A DNA stretch of 5,183 bases, taken from contig JAGGVW010000197.1 of assembly GCA_021157805.1 (NCBI GenBank), positions 1 to 5,183 on the forward strand. The letters are read 5' to 3'. The position numbers were made by a program, and so were the translations under genes. The notes under the pieces were generated by a model. The model worked only from the letters and a program-made list of their open reading frames with translations. It did no database searches and was not told where the DNA came from. Positions 4,453-5,183 of this stretch are shown piece after piece. Within the stretch, counting starts at the first letter, position 1. Each line of letters opens with the position of its first letter. This DNA comes from a bacterium (GTDB taxonomy: Bacteria; Ratteibacteria; UBA8468; B48-G9; JAFGKM01).

Positions 4453-5183
4453 ATGAAAGTCGGAAAAAGGTTTTTAATAGGCAGGTTTTTATTACTTGTT
4501 GCTGCTGGGGGGCTTTTATGGCCAATGCAGGCATTACCATTACCGCAAAATGGTAATGTTGTAGCAGGACAGGCAGAAATTAATCAGGCAGCAAATCAAA
4601 TGACTATTACCCAACAATCTGGTAAGACAATCATTAACTGGGATAGTTATTCCATTGATGTGAATGAACTTGTCCAGTATATACAACCAGGAGCAAATGC
4701 TGTTTCTTTAAATAGAGTTGTTGGTTCAGACCCAACAGCAATACTTGGTCAATTAATTGCAAATGGGCAGGTATGGATAATTAATCCAAATGGAATACTT
4801 TTTGGGAAAGATGCAACTGTTAATGTTGCAGGACTTCTTGCAACAGCATTAAACATTTCCGACACCGACTTCCTCAATAGTAATTATGAGTTCAATCAGG
4901 ACTCAAATTCGGCTCTCTCCTATATAATAAATAAAGGTAAAATAGTAATAAATGATAATGGATATGCAATTTTAGTTGCTCCTCTTGTTTCTAATGAAGG
5001 ATTAATTGTTGCAAATCTTGGAAAAGTAAGAATAGGAGCAGCAGAGAAGTTCACAGTTAATTTTGATGGAAGCAATCTTGTCAATTTTGCAATTTCAAAT
5101 CCACCACAAGAACAGCAACCGGGAACTGTATTAATTCCAGCAAGTCAGATAACAGATGTTATAAAAGAAGTTGTAAATACTCC
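4453..5183 (+). CDS. TpsA-type exoprotein with haemagglutination/TPS secretion domain (3' end outside window)
   Basis: This is the secreted partner of the two-partner system. The visible 243 residues start with a classic signal peptide: Lys/Arg n-region, hydrophobic run at about 8-23, probable cleavage near MQA at residue 27. The TPS domain follows, the filamentous-haemagglutinin N-terminal domain that TpsB recognises and that starts the beta-helix. Its hallmarks are visible: NWDSYSID, SLNRVVGSDPTAILGQL, and the conserved NPNGI motif at residues 111-115 followed by LFGKDATVNVAGLLATAL. After that, IINKGKIVINDNGYAILVAPLV and a repeat-like NEGLIVANLGKVRIGAAEKF show beta-helix rungs. The frame is open to the last base, so these proteins' usual long repetitive body and functional C-terminus are missing. 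Adhesin, haemolysin or another exoprotein function cannot be decided from this part. It follows the TpsB gene directly with no terminator, so it belongs to the same operon. Confidence 0.93.
   Translation, partial: MKVGKRFLIGRFLLLVAAGGLLWPMQALPLPQNGNVVAGQAEINQAANQMTITQQSGKTIINWDSYSIDVNELVQYIQPGANAVSLNRVVGSDPTAILGQLIANGQVWIINPNGILFGKDATVNVAGLLATALNISDTDFLNSNYEFNQDSNSALSYIINKGKIVINDNGYAILVAPLVSNEGLIVANLGKVRIGAAEKFTVNFDGSNLVNFAISNPPQEQQPGTVLIPASQITDVIKEVVNT
4532..4558. repeat. Inverted repeat inside the start of the TpsA gene
   Basis: The 9-bp arms CATTACCAT (4532-4540) and ATGGTAATG (4550-4558) are perfectly complementary around a 9-base loop. They cover the codons at the signal-peptide/mature junction. 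The mRNA could form a hairpin about 80 nt after the start codon. No function is known and chance is possible. Confidence 0.5.

Overview
The window is AT-rich, all genes lie on the + strand, and Arg codons are almost all AGA/AGG. A Skp/OmpH-type periplasmic chaperone, an outer-membrane TpsB transporter and a TpsA exoprotein show a diderm (Gram-negative) bacterium. The lineage cannot be fixed from this sequence. My guess is a poorly cultivated, AT-rich diderm phylum (for example Omnitrophota-like), and this is inference only.

Left half (1-1991), a tightly packed chain of three genes. It starts with the 3' end of an ornithine carbamoyltransferase gene (argF). Next is a REP-associated tyrosine transposase (RAYT, Y1/HUH family), then an M24 metallopeptidase of the Xaa-Pro dipeptidase type. 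The transposase gene overlaps argF by 29 bp and the peptidase gene by one base (TAATG). Palindromes with the same core lie at both ends of the transposase gene, in inverted orientation. The left palindrome begins exactly where a normal OTCase should end, so argF now reads through it into a 24-residue foreign tail. The right palindrome supplies the last codons of the transposase. The simplest reading is a RAYT/REP-type unit inserted between argF and the peptidase gene without breaking the operon. The peptidase has all five metal ligands but stops about 16 residues early. A plausible remnant of its native C-terminus follows in another frame.

Intergenic region (1992-2158). It has no gene but contains three successive near-consensus sigma70-type promoters, all with a perfect TTGACA. 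The second and third are near-identical direct repeats (26 of 28 positions). They point at the downstream operon.

Right half (2159-5183), an apparent secretion operon: a Skp/OmpH-family chaperone, a TpsB/FhaC-type outer-membrane transporter (two POTRA domains plus barrel) and a TpsA-type exoprotein with a haemagglutination/TPS domain, cut off by the window end. Together they form a type Vb (two-partner) secretion system with its own chaperone gene. The chaperone would hold the barrel protein and/or the exoprotein in the periplasm, TpsB would form the outer-membrane pore, and TpsA would be the exported substrate. I see no RNA gene, CRISPR array or clear intrinsic terminator.
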